Shown one piece after another: positions 1 to 10,419 of a stretch of 64,000 nucleotides of DNA. The translations under genes and the position numbers were made by a program. This stretch comes from Ornithodoros turicata (lineage: Eukaryota; Arthropoda; Arachnida; Ixodida; Argasidae). The notes under the pieces were generated by a model. It had not been told where the DNA came from. It did no database searches and saw only the letters and a program-made list of their open reading frames with translations. How positions within the stretch are numbered: the first letter of the stretch is position 1; each line of letters starts with the position of its first letter. The stretch is taken from the NCBI RefSeq assembly GCF_037126465.1, contig NC_088203.1:97712668-97776667 (forward strand), read 5' to 3'.

Positions 1-1130
1 GATTTGTGTCTGCCAATTTTTTGTAGAAATCTTGTAAAAAATCCCGTGATTTTGACTGGAATAGTGTGCTATGGTGATAGGCTTCCGAATTCACGCATAA
101 AAATGCTACCTTTGGTTAGCTAATTTGCGAGTTCAATTAACAAAATGAGCTATGCGTGACACGAATGCAAACGGTCTCAATCTGTGGCAAAGGTCGGTAT
201 GAGTGTGTTCCAAGTAGTTTCATAATTATCTGGAGCAAAACCTATTTTTAGGAATTTAATGACATCCTCTTGTGGAACACCCTGGATATTTGCTACCTTG
301 TATTTCGCTAGATGACTATCTTTACCCGAGAAACTCTCTCGTATCTCGTATTGCGCTCCATTCTTTCTTCAAACAAACGAGTACCCTTGTGGCATGTCGT
401 AACTACGTAAACACTATGCGCTGCGCAATCACACTTTCATTTCACGGAAGAGCATCCTGTTTCCCAACGGAACTGTTTGCGACCATTGACTTCCTCAGAG
501 ACTCCTTGGGGGGTACTCGCGAAATTGGATGAAAAGCACGCAGGTAACTTCCTATGTCCACTGCAGGTGCGTCGAGGCACATATCTCTCTTTCTCAGAAG
601 CAATGTGCACAGAGTGTAACCGTAATTAAAAAGGAAAAATAAAGCGAACAGTGAGCTTTACGTCTTCGTTTTTCATCGAATGTCTGGGTGGCATCTAAAA
701 GAGAGGGAATAGTCGTAGTTGAAGCCGCGTATCGCCTAGGCATCATCATCACGTGACGCAGTTTGGACATGCGCGAACCACGGCCGTCTTTTAGGCCCTT
801 TACCGTGTTTATGAGAAACCGAAACTAACGAAGGGTTTAGATAATACCATGCTCTTTGTATCGTTCGTGTTAGCATTAATTAAAATTTTTGGTCATTACA
901 AGCGCTAAGAGAGAACACAACCACAGTGACTATGCTACAAAATAAAATGCTGCCAAATACTAATGCCAAATGCGCAGTACTAACAAACAAAAAGAAATGT
1001 TTTAGCGCTTAAATGTTTGTACAAATGTTTGTACAAATAAAATGTGGTTTTGACCCATGGTTATTAAAATCGGGGCCCAAACTTGTTCAGACTCATCGAT
1101 TATGAATACAATTGCTTTCCTTTTTTTGTA
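1..1130. other. No supported gene
   Basis: AT-rich sequence without a recognisable gene. One open frame of 86 codons runs at 272-532 on the + strand, starting at a GTG with an in-frame stop just upstream. Its product has no motif I recognise and I do not call it a gene. No RNA gene or clear repeat was seen here. Confidence 0.4.
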
Positions 1131-1421
1131 ATTTCGTGTTAGCGCCGCGAAGCAACTGTGGCAATGAACGGCGTACGGATGTGGACAGATGGAGAGAGGA
1201 CAGCAGGAAGGAGTGGGGGACGGGAGGGTTAGTATGCGTCCTGGGCCGATTTCAGGGGTGAACTGTGCCGATATTCGTCTGGACAGTCTTCGGAAAACCC
1301 AGGGAAAACCTCAGACAGCACAACCGTTGGTAAGATTCGAACCCACCACCTCCCAGTTTTCAGCACGACCTTGGCTACCACCAACCTGCGGGACGCCTTA
1401 ACCCGCTCGGCCATGCCGCTG
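1131..1421 (-). repeat. tRNA-derived SINE, copy 1
   Basis: Read on the minus strand, the element begins with a tRNA-like head. An A-box-like GGCATGGCCGAGCGGGTTAA lies at about 1400-1419 and a B-box-like GGTTCGAATC near 1334-1345, the layout of a Leu/Ser-type tRNA. A body follows that is shared with 5605-5850 and 15100-15377 (CGGCACAGTT, GGCCCAGGACGCATAC and GCTTCGCGGCGCTAACA blocks). The shared body shows a dispersed family rather than a tRNA gene. Loss of tRNA pairing in the anticodon region also argues against a functional tRNA. Confidence 0.75.
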
Positions 1422-3347
1422 GTAATAAAATTATTTAAAAAAAATAAAAATGGACGTTATGTTTTAGTGTATCCGTTTACGAATATATCGAGTTCGATAT
1501 ACGCGAATGTAGTGCGCTGCTAATGTGTTGACCATTTGGCCTTGCTCAGACTTTGTTTGCTTTTGTCCTGAGTAATCCTGAAAGAACACGTTTCAGTTCA
1601 ATAACTGTGGTGATCAATAGAGCATAGCAAAATCGTCGAAAAAAAAATTCACCAGGAAACACGCACGTGAATCATCCGTCAAGTCTTGCAATACCAATGA
1701 GTAATCTGTAGCCTTGGCACTCTATTACGCGTCATTGATATTGACGCAGTCCGCACACAATCCCCTGGTAAACAATGACAACACGGGGCGCCCGTTGCCA
1801 AGCCCCACTGATCTTGAGATACGAAGAAAAACGATCTCCATAACGACTATATGTTGTCGAAGATATAAGCCATGCCCTTCCCCTGAGAAACAATTCAGCT
1901 GCTAGGTGTCACTGCATTATGTATGCCCTCATGAATCACAGACGTACTTCTGTCATCAATATATAGAAAGCAATCTACTTGTACGAATCTATCAAAAAGA
2001 TTCACAAAAGAACTATGAAGCAGACGAGGTAGTACAGTCATCTTACGGCAGGTAACATTTCCTTGTTGGTGAAGGGAAGACATCTCTGTCTTTTCCTCAA
2101 GGGAATGTCCCTTATAAGGACAGGTCTCCACTACATGAGATTTCACACCCATATTTTATATGCAGAAACGTTCCGACAAACGATTTGGGCGCATAATACA
2201 AAAATAGGTTTAGGAAAACAACTGTTTCTTAACGTGAACGTGAACCGATACGCAGAAACTTAACGAGATGACTCTCCCCTTTTGTTTTGTGAGCTGACAC
2301 TTATTCCTATATCTCATTTATAATCCTGACCTGATCCGCGTCGCACAATAGTTTGCATAAAAGAAGCGCATGATACACAGAGATAAAGGCTTCCAAACCT
2401 GAATACTAAAGATTCATAGTTGCACTATAGGGTACATGTAAATGGCATTCAAGTTAACACTGATGCGAGCTGTACGCATACGTAAAAACACACACACAAA
2501 GACTAATGTCACGAGTACGTAGTGTCTACACATCAACATCAACAACTTTATTTGGAGATGATGAGCGGGGAGCTTTATCAGAAAAACGTCTATGTGCAGA
2601 AACGTTTCTCTGTGTTGTGTAGTGGTATGCCATCGTCCAATGTCGCAGAGCACCATTTCTTGACCTTCAACCGTTTCGGTGTCGTACGAATGGCCTAAAG
2701 TAGGGATGCGTGCTGTTAGTAATAACTTAGAAGCCAGACCTCTGAACGGAGCAAGAATGAATGCATGCATGAGAATGCCACCTCCTCGAGGCCTCTCTAC
2801 AACCAGCAGACAACAGCTTCTTCACCAAACCTCGACGACCAACACAATCGGCACTCATAGCGCAAAGAAAGAATGGAAGACATCTGTGGATACACATTTT
2901 TGAAGCGTCCCTGTAAACAACAACAACAATTATATTGTGACGATGAAGTGGAAAGCTGTAAAGTTTAAAGAAAAGAGGTTCAAGAGAGAGAAAATGACAC
3001 CTGTGTCACGCTTTCAAAAAGCACTGCAAAAGATATATATATATATATAGATAGATACAAGGAAAAAAATAGCCGGAACTCTTTGGCTGCCCGTATAGCA
3101 TATGTCCAGTACTGGCATGGCGACGTTTGAGTTACAAACATAGATAGATAGATATATATATATATCTCAGTGCTAGAACGGCTTTCCCTAAGGTTTACAA
3201 AGAAACATCAACCCACGTATGAACTTTCACTTTCAATATGCAGCTTCATAAGTCGTCGGGGATTCCACATCTATGAAGTGCGAAAAGTAAAAACAAAAAA
3301 AGAGACACCAGTAACATAAGAAAAAGCAGCACAATAGATGATAGACA
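1422..3347. other. No supported gene; short AT microsatellites
   Basis: Several ORFs of 60-118 codons occur on both strands, but none carries a recognisable domain and they overlap one another. Short TA/GATA runs lie at about 3031-3053 and 3138-3165. No RNA gene was seen. Confidence 0.4.
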
Positions 3348-4145
3348 CGGGATGTCTTTTTTTAGGTGCCACATATTTTTTTATTAAAAATCTATGAGAG
3401 CAGCACAGATGTCGTTTTTGCAGTTGAGTTCTACGGCCATGCGGGCATCCTCTCGAAGAAAGTGTGCAACTACAAGATGCCTAATTACTAAAACTTCATT
3501 AATAAACTCTTTAATTAGGGGATTTTGGGCAAAAGCGAGATAGCGGAATCGGAGACCGTCCTCGTTGAAAGCCATTCCACGACTGACAAATCCTCAAACA
3601 CGCCCTTGCGTTAAAATAGCCATCCCCGCATTTTGATATGCAAATGAGGAGCCGAAACCGAAAGCGCAGCGACTGGGAACGCAGGGAGCACAGCGCCCAT
3701 TCCACGTCACGTCATTCACGTGACTTGGAGCTATGAAGATGATTGGAGTAGGTTCCAATCTACTGGGCAGATAATCCGCTTTCCGCCCATATAAGCCCCC
3801 GTCGGCGGAGATGATGCGCTCTTGAGTAGCGCTTTTTCTTCGGTTTCAGCTTATTTGCATAGCAAACAAAAACTGCTCGTATCTTGGAGCACAGAAACAT
3901 TTCGAAATCGCTGACAGCTGGAATAGTTTACAACGGCCTTTAATCCTGCCATCTCGGTTTTTCCTAAAACTGGTTAATTAATAAGTGAATTATCTGATTT
4001 TAGTTAATTAGTCATCGAACACTGATGCGACCGGCTAGGAAAGATGTCCGCCAGGCTAGGTATGTTAGGCGCCCAAACGGCATATCTGGGGCACTCATAG
4101 ATTTTCAATAAAGAATATGTGGCACCTAAAAAAAAAGAGACCCTG
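3348..4145. mobile_element. Non-autonomous DNA element with about 40-bp TIRs
   Basis: The two ends are inverted copies. TTTAGGTGCCACATATT, a T-rich step and AAATCTATGAG at 3361-3398 match the complement of CTCATAGATTTTCAATAAAG plus AATATGTGGCACCTAAA at 4094-4130. The match may extend outward through T/A tracts to a CGGGATGTC / GAGACCCTG pair. The interior of about 700 bp has no transposase-like ORF. I could not fix a target-site duplication, so the superfamily is open. Confidence 0.6.
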
Positions 4146-4618
4146 TATGTTCAGGTGCGTGTGTATTGTCAACAAGTAGGAGTGCTGCATTCAGGTGCGG
4201 CTGCGGTCCTTCTGTACACAGCTACTGTGATAGTCTATCAGTACGAGACCGTAGTGAGACAGAGGCCTAGTAATAATATTTATGGAATGGGATTAAGTAG
4301 TCTATCGCGGCCTCTTTCAACACAAACAAACAAAAAAGTAGCGCTGAGGAGAAGAACCGGTTTCTCGCACTCTATTAGATTGGTTCTCCCTAATATTAGA
4401 CCACATCGGGCGAATGATACTCGTACATGTATACACTGCAGAGTGCAGACAAAAGAGAAAACGATAATCGTAGCAACGCTTGAATGGAAGTAACAGAAGC
4501 TAATACGCTGCAAAGTAGCACTGTGGGCAATTCGAACATTGATTTTCTTACCGAGCGATATGAGCGTGCACCCTTAAGGAACTGACACAAAAAGTATTTG
4601 TGTGGGAAACGTGCATTT

Positions 4619-4685
4619 TATATGTTTATTTATTTATTTATTATTTATTTATATTATATAAGTTATTATTATATTTATTTATTTC
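4619..4685. repeat. TTTA-type microsatellite
   Basis: Imperfect TTTA/TTA repeats run for about 65 bp. Confidence 0.85.
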
Positions 4686-4891
4686 TAGAGAAATGCACGC
4701 AAGGAAGTTTATGTAACGTCTTGACGCTGCCGTTTTTGTGTAGGGTTAAATGATTATATAAAATTTCGTTAATTCTTTTTTATTTCAATGAATAATCTAA
4801 AAATAATTCATTGAATTACATTAAGAATCCCCATATAAATTCTACGCTCAAAATATTGGGGCCTCTTCAATCAGGGGAACTTCTTTTCTGT

Positions 4892-4898
4892 CTGTCTA

Positions 4899-4946
<48 letters not shown>
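4892..4946. repeat. Compound CTGT-TG-GA microsatellite
   Basis: A short CTGT/CTAT run leads into about 10 TG units, followed directly by about 12 GA units. Confidence 0.95.
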
Positions 4947-5604
4947 TGATGGAACACTAATGTGATAGTCCCTTTATCACCCTTTATCATGCACTGTTGG
5001 CGTCAATATTGTTCTTCATGGAGTCTTTATCGGTCATGCTAAATTTGTGAATAAACCACACTATCGTTTTTTTTTTCAAGCCTCGCAGTGTTTATATCAG
5101 TTATAATTTAACCTGGAACGGAAATAACATATGGGGTCACAATTTTAAATGGGATTTGGAAGACGCAGATATGTGCTGTAGCAATGTTTACCTGTACATC
5201 TAATTTGAAAGGTAAGTGCGGATCGGAGCAGAATGCATCGGAAGCTTTAAATGTTTATGGGTATTAAGATTCCGATAAAGAACAATGTGTCAACTACTTC
5301 ACAACTGCTAGAATTGGGCTTCCTCACGTGACAGCCAATACATGCTGGCAAAGCACGCTTTACAGGAACCCGATGATGCGGTGAAGGCAGGTAAAAAACA
5401 TAAGCCTCAGGCTTGGAACCGAGGATACTTCGGGGATAGAGTCGCTAGTTTTCTTTTTGTGTGTGTGCTGATTTTATTGATTTGTTCAAGTAACTAAGGT
5501 GATTACTATGCTATTTCTTCAGGTGTCTGTCACAACTCGTTTGTTTAAATTTCGGGCGTTTTATGCTCTCATTGACGTCAACAGTTCTTTTTCCTTTTCT
5601 TTTT

Positions 5605-5850
5605 TATTCCATGTTAGAGCCGCGAAGCAGCTGTGTTTATGAGCGGCGTACAGACGTGTACAGGTGGAGAGAGTACAGCAGGAAGGAGTGGGGGAGTGGG
5701 GTTTGTATGCGTCCTGGGCCAACTTCATGTAGAACTGTGCCGATAGTCGTCTGGAAAGTTTCGGAAAACACAGGGAAAACATGAGGCAGTACAGCCGGCA
5801 GTAGGATTCGAATCCGTAACCTCCCGATCTTCAGCACGACCCTGGCTGCA
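5605..5850 (-). repeat. tRNA-derived SINE, copy 2 (head truncated)
   Basis: Same family as 1131-1421, in the same orientation. On the minus strand a B-box-like GATTCGAATCC sits near 5806, followed by the shared body (GGCACAGTTC, GGCCCAGGACGCATAC and the GCTTCGCGGCTCTAACATG end). The A-box half is missing; the copy stops near 5850 at a run of GGGTGTAA-like repeats. Confidence 0.7.
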
Positions 5851-5854
5851 GTAT

Positions 5855-5910
5855 ATACTATGTATAAGGGTGTAATACAGTGGGGGTGTAAGGGGGGTGT
5901 AATACAATGC
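5855..5910 (+). repeat. GGGTGTAA-type degenerate tandem repeat
   Basis: Three or four spaced copies of a GGGTGTAATAC-like unit follow the truncated SINE. Similar units occur at about 46.59-46.75 kb. Confidence 0.6.
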
Positions 5911-6063
5911 TGAAGAGTAACTGCAGTCTCATATTGTATCTGCATAAATCTGCATAAAGCGCAACCTACGTGGCCGTACGAAACTATGATGACCTTGATC
6001 ACTAAATCGTCCTCTACTTTCCTCTAGAGCATCTACAGAAAGCTATCGATTTGAATACGAATA

Positions 6064-6185
6064 ACGTAGCTGACCTAGGAAGGGAGCTGCCTCAGGACAG
6101 AAGCCGCGGCTTCTGTCCTGAGGCAACTCCCTTCCTACATCTCTACCGGTTCGCTGGATTTCTACCCGTCTACGTAGCTGACCTA
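6064..6185. mobile_element. Small hairpin element, short form of the 41.5-kb palindrome family
   Basis: The sequence AGGAAGGGAGCTGCCTCAGG, continuing through ACAGAAGCCG, at 6077-6106 is followed at once by its inverse complement at 6107-6136. A tail follows (CATCTCTACCGGTTCGCTGG, then ATTTCTACCCGTCTACG). The same ends and the same tail occur in the 695-bp palindrome at 41464-42158 and its tail to 42196. The copy is bounded by the direct repeat ACGTAGCTGACCTA at 6064-6077 and 6172-6185. It has no coding capacity. Confidence 0.8.
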
Positions 6186-6989
6186 AAGACGATATGATAC
6201 AATGACCTTGACGAACCGCATCATGCGGTCGCTGCAACCTCAAATACTTGTGACAATAAGAGAACTTTGAGTTTTGCGTAGGTGTTATTGCGCGAAGAAG
6301 CATATCAGCAAGTGGTTCAGTTAACGATGTTGATGGTAGTTGTTTTGTGTTTTTGTGCATGGCTATATTCCCTACATCCTTCCGCTATGGTATTATTCTT
6401 TTTCTCATATTTATTTATTTTGCTTATTCGTACATAAACCTGATATGGCTAATCTCTCCCTTCTTTTTTCGTAATAAACATAAATCCCCCTCTTATAATT
6501 GCGTGCAGAGCACCTCAGAATATATAGTCGATGATAGGCAACACTGAGCGATATGCGAAGACACGTAAACCAGGGCTAAACACGTAAACTCAGTCTTGCA
6601 TCTACGCCATTCTGTCTCAGAATATTTATTTATTTATTTACTTAGTGCTCACCAACAGCGAAAGCCTAGAGCGGAGGTGCTCTGTCAACATAAGGAACAA
6701 ACGATTCAATACAGAAGGAGTCAGATAAACATCAACATCATTAATATTTTTGTTTCGTTACAAACAAAAAAAAACATTAACGTCAATGTAGCATTAACTT
6801 CAGTATGGATCTATATCACCAACTCGCTTGCTTCCTAACAATTCACATCAAGCATCACGAAACAACATGAAATATCAAACCACACGAAAATATTTACTAC
6901 GTAGCAAGTAAAAGAAGAAAAGTCTGCGAATATATCTAGACTTTCTAATTTCAAGTGATTATACATGCCCTCAAGACGAACGACAGGGG
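6186..6989. other. No supported gene
   Basis: AT-rich DNA with a short TTTA run near 6624-6640. Its short ORFs have no domains. Confidence 0.4.
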
Positions 6990-7033
6990 AAGTACAACCA
7001 AATAAGTCACGCTATGATGAAAAAAAAAAAGAT

Positions 7034-7273
7034 TTACGGGAATCTGTTTTGTCTAGGTCGAACATAAATATTATTAGAACTTAAGAGACACGGTGCGTCA
7101 ACGATGCCATACATAAGCTTGTATAGAAATATCATGTTCCGACGACGATGACGGCGTGCCTTTATGGACATCATACACAGCTTCGGTAAAAGATTATGGC
7201 AATCGTAGTACCACGCCCTGTTTGAAAATCGATCATAAACAATACCGACAAATTTCCTCTGAATACTTTCCAA
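7034..7273 (-). pseudogene. CR1-like LINE, C-terminal fragment
   Basis: The minus-strand frame encodes about 79 residues: IESIQRKFVGIVYDRF near the N-terminus, then RRRNMIFLYKLMYGIVDAP, a leucine/serine step, and a VRPRQNR end. This order (VQRKF, then R..L.FLYKL..G.ID.P.LL, then VP..R) is the region after the RT domain in CR1/jockey-type non-LTR retrotransposons. A related sequence lies at about 26.84-27.2 kb on the + strand. No RT core is present nearby, so this is a decayed tail. It is not part of the receptor gene downstream. Confidence 0.65.
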
Positions 7274-7299
7274 ATAGTCCGATTGGGATTGTGAAATGC

Positions 7300-7750
7300 A
7301 GTTCTACACGGCAGAAGAAAACTCTAGCTTATTGCGAACAAGACAGTAAAACAAGCATATCACTGAATGCGTTCCTTAGAAGTTCCGAGAGATACGCCTT
7401 ATAAACCCCAGCATTTTCATGCAGACCATCAAGCACAACATTAATGTATACTATATATGTGCTTTACTATATATGTGCTTATAGACTCGTTTTCGATTAA
7501 CACTTGGCTAGCTTTTTTATTGTGCGCAGATAGAAACAGGACTGATGTTATGGAAGTACGGTGACTCTAGCGATACGCCTCACAACATCACCGCTAATAC
7601 CTACAACCCAATATACCTACAAAAACGGCATTACTGGACACTAAGGGCATTACTGTCAATTACGACCAAACGGGGCGGACAGCATCACACGCGTCGACAG
7701 ATGGAAACGTCAACTAATAAACTAATAGCGTCGCCTCCTCTCTTTGACAG
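7300..7750. other. Probable end of the upstream receptor intron
   Basis: No coding signal. The last 40 bases show a branch-site-like ACTAATAAACTAAT and a pyrimidine-rich tract ending in CTTTGACAG directly before the exon at 7751, so this is best read as the 3' end of an intron whose 5' end lies outside the window. Confidence 0.5.
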
Positions 7751-7955
7751 GCAGTTATCTTCCACGTGATGGAGCACCCAGCCTTTCCCGGCTTCACCCA
7801 ATGTGTCACCTTCGATTCGTTTCCGACTCCCGTGCACGAGAGGCTGTACAATCTTTTCTGCCTTCTTGTCCTGTATGGATTACCTCTGTCCATCATCATC
7901 GTCTGCTACACACGAATTTTCTGGGAGATTCATCGCCAGTCCAGGGATCCTCATA
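7751..7955 (+). CDS. GnRH/AKH-family neuropeptide receptor, exon with ECL2-TM5-ICL3 start
   Basis: This exon encodes about 68 residues of a class A GPCR, the second extracellular loop and transmembrane helix 5. It opens AVIFHVMEHPAFPGFTQCVT. That Q-C-V-T stretch is a hallmark of GnRH, AKH, ACP and corazonin receptors, whose ECL2 cysteine pairs with TM3. The hydrophobic segment LYNLFCLLVLYGLPLSIIIV, followed by CYTRIFWEIHRQ, is TM5 and its cytoplasmic end. A good acceptor (CTTTGACAG) precedes the exon; the likely donor is A|GTACGT at 7955/7956. The exon ends one base into a codon, and the next exon supplies exactly two, which supports both boundaries. Of the group, the AKH/ACP branch fits best, because corazonin receptors usually differ after QCVT. 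This is judged from memory. No exon for TM1-TM4 was found upstream in the window. Confidence 0.85.
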
Positions 7956-8104
7956 GTACGTGCATGTTTTCCTATCTTATTGCATACATAGTGCTATTTC
8001 ATGTGAAACGACAACAGACACTTGACCACCGTATCACCACTTGAATCACCGTACACAGTATTTTGTCACTTCTGGCGTGCGTCTTTGTATTGTAAGTTTT
8101 ACAC

Positions 8105-8222
8105 TACACTCTTAAAAATGAACTTCACCGCATAGGACCCTCCTGGCCAACCATCATCTTTAATGATATCGTTATCTGCCCTGATTTGTTGAAAACGGGG
8201 GACGTACGCCTTTTTTGTGACA
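8105..8222. mobile_element. TA-flanked foldback MITE, left half only
   Basis: After TA, the copy begins CACTCTTAAAAATGAACTTC and runs through the ACCATCATC, GATATCGTTATCTGCCC and GTACGCCTTTTTTGTGACA blocks, then stops at the family's midpoint. The right arm is missing. Confidence 0.75.
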
Positions 8223-8282
8223 AATGTCACGCGTCCTCAACCAATAGTCGACCTCTTGGTCCTGCGTTCTTCATGCTTTATC

Positions 8283-8534
8283 TACATTCTAAAAACAGAA
8301 CTTCACCGCATAGCACGCTGTGTGCCAATTATTGCCACGAATGATAGGGTTATCGCCTCTGATTCGAAGAGAGAGGTGGGCGTACGCCTTTTTGTTTCAG
8401 TTTGGATATATGAAAATTGCCACAAAAAGGCGTACGCCCCCCTCTCTCTTCGAATCAGAAGCGTTAACCCTATCATTCTTGGCAACGGTTGGCACACAGC
8501 CTGCTATGCGGTGAAGTGCTGTTTTTAGAGTGTA
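8283..8534. mobile_element. TA-flanked foldback MITE, subfamily with CTAAAAACAG ends
   Basis: Full-length hairpin. The left arm CATTCTAAAAACAGAACTTC is matched by the right arm ending in GTTTTTAGAGTG; each arm contains the palindrome GGCGTACGCC. TA flanks are at 8283-8284 and 8533-8534. The 60- to 100-codon ORFs here on both strands are mirror images produced by the inverted repeat, not genes. Confidence 0.85.
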
Positions 8535-8741
8535 CACTCTTAAAAATCAACTTCACCGCATAGCACGCTCCTAGCTAACCATCATCCCGAATGATATCGT
8601 TATCTGCTCTGATTTGTTGCATAATAGTACAAAACAGGCTCCGCCTCCCGTTTTCAACAAATGAGGGGCCAGAACGTTCTCAGTCGGGACGATGGTTCGC
8701 TAGGAGCGTGTTATGTGGTGAAACTCATTTTTAAGAGTGTA
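8533..8741. mobile_element. TA-flanked foldback MITE abutting the previous copy
   Basis: Starts CACTCTTAAAAATCAACTTC at 8535 and ends TTTTTAAGAGTG at 8739. It shares the TA at 8533-8534 with the copy to its left; its other TA is at 8740-8741. The centre is shortened relative to the 250-bp form. Confidence 0.85.
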
Positions 8742-9199
8742 CTTTATCGCGAAGATTGCAGCATCAAGCGGTAGACAATTGGTTGAGGGCGCGTGACATT
8801 CATTTTTGTTACTCATGCTTTCTTCACGTAGCGACCAATGATGGGAGAGACACAAAGTAACCGAGGTCGATTATTTTTACGAAAATAGTGCCCCTGGGGT
8901 CGTCTTGACGTGCACCGGACATCTCAAAAACAATACTCTGCATCCTCAGTTGGCATTCGAAACGCAGTGAATGTATACAGGAACTTTATTTTGGCTATAA
9001 TGAATGGGGGGTTTCATCTTCAGGTGCAAAAATACCCTCTATTGTGCGCAGTAATTTTGTCAAAATGTAATGACAGTGGACATACAAGGTGTTCTTAGCC
9101 GTTACTTGATTTTTTTTTTTTAATGCATGACATTCTCGGGTGATCATAAACAAGCCCCCGCCACAACTTCCGATACCACGAAGACTTCCTGTCCTTCCG

Positions 9200-9400
9200 C
9201 GACTAAGGACGCTCGGAACCAGCCGCCATGCAGCATTATTTCTTTCGCTTTCCTGATTTCTTGAAAACGGGAGGCGTATGCCTTTTTGGGGCAATCTGAA
9301 TTGCCACAAAGAGGCGTTGCGACCTTCTCTCTACTCAAATTAGCAATAACTGTGTCGTTCGGCGCAGTGGCTGGCACAGAGAGTGTTTGCTGCGAGACCG
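9200..9400. mobile_element. Strongly decayed foldback MITE
   Basis: Central blocks of the family (TTGAAAACGGGAGGCGTATG, CCTTTTTGGGG and AATTGCCACAAAGAGGCG) remain in the right order, but the outer ends are eroded. Boundaries are approximate. Confidence 0.45.
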
Positions 9401-10419
9401 GATGTCGTTTTGGCTCCAAACCGGAAGCGGTGAAAACGGCATGTATTAAACCGGCGTATCGGTAACAGCGATTCGGGAAGGACGTTACTTAGATAACGCG
9501 CCTATTGTCCAAAGGCTTTTGTTCTTGGCGGTCTCCATTCATACTAAGCGAGACTGCTGCTGTTAAACACGGCGAGAAAATGAGAAGGAAGTACAATGGC
9601 AAGCACTCGCAATGGCAAGTGCAATGGCGCTGGAAGGCGGATAGATTGTGGACACAAAGGTATCTTTCATGCTTGGATGCCTCTATAACACAAGGCCATG
9701 AGGGATAGACGATGAGACGTTAGAGATAGCTTGGACATTCAACGGTGCGAAAGGGCGGATTTCTGTCAGCGTAAGCATAATTGCATTCTTCAAGGTTTAT
9801 CTCACATGCACACTCATTTGTGTCTGGTTGCATAGCTAACTCCAGATTGCCTCGGAAACCCGTCACTCAACCTTCCCCCTCTCCCCTTCACATCCTTTCT
9901 CTTGTTTGTACTGACAAAAATTCGTTTGCTGGTCGGAGCTCCTTATCTATGTTTGTCTCCTAAATATTTCCCCAAACTCAGGGATATGTTTTCTCCATAC
10001 ATGCACCAGCTGGCTTGCCTTTTGTTCCTTTCTTCGCATCACATTACACATCACCTCCACCTTTCTTTGCGTCGCTACTTTCTCTGCGAAGACGTTTCTT
10101 GCAAAACGCATCCCAGAAATGTAACGTTGGCACTTTTGAATCACATTTTTGTGCCATGCAACAATCGCGAAAAAATATCACGTGTTTTATCTCATTTTTC
10201 TCTAGCACACGTCTCGGTCAACCTTGAACGACCTTTGTATAAACATGGCAGGGTATCCCACAGCTCTAGCAGTGAAACACCCATCATCACCACCATTAAG
10301 TTGCACTACCTCCACTACCCCATTCCCTTTCCCCGCAGCGCCCTTCTCTACCCTTCACCATTTCGCCCTTCCCATTTACCCGTTAACACAAAGTATCTCT
10401 AAAGTCTTTGTCTCCGTAG

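Larger units (their letters stand above)
4146..5604. other. No supported gene between TIR element and SINE
   Basis: Low-complexity AT-rich DNA with two microsatellites, annotated separately. The open frames present are short, overlap on both strands and lack domains. Confidence 0.4.
7956..10419 (+). other. Phase-1 intron of the receptor gene, packed with foldback MITEs
   Basis: The 2464-bp intron starts GTACGT and ends TCTCCGTAG. Joining across it converts A plus AC into an Asn codon and keeps one open frame from TM5 to the stop. It contains the MITE array at 8105-8741 and a decayed relative at about 9200-9400. ORFs inside it (for example 9902-10402) lack domains and are noise, including the in-frame upstream extension of the second exon that begins at 10224. 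Confidence 0.8.

Noticed and set aside
272..532. 86-codon ORF as an exon of the upstream receptor
   Set aside because: It lacks any transmembrane or class A motif such as DRY and is bounded by stops with no splice signal in frame.
1330..1421. tRNA-Leu/Ser gene on the minus strand
   Set aside because: A- and B-box-like sequences are there, but the anticodon arm is not convincing and the same body recurs downstream in three copies, so it is a SINE.
5340..5385. Shared GCAAAGCACGCTTTACAG at 5.35 kb and near 35.75 kb as a regulatory element
   Set aside because: Only about 18 bp match without further similarity; more likely a repeat scrap or coincidence.
8217..8528. ORFs of 103 and 64 codons on both strands
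   Set aside because: They are mirror translations of the foldback MITE arms.
10224..10419. In-frame upstream extension of the receptor terminal exon, giving a 276-codon ORF
   Set aside because: The sequence before 10420 has no receptor similarity, and TCTCCGTAG is a good acceptor whose phase fits the preceding exon exactly.
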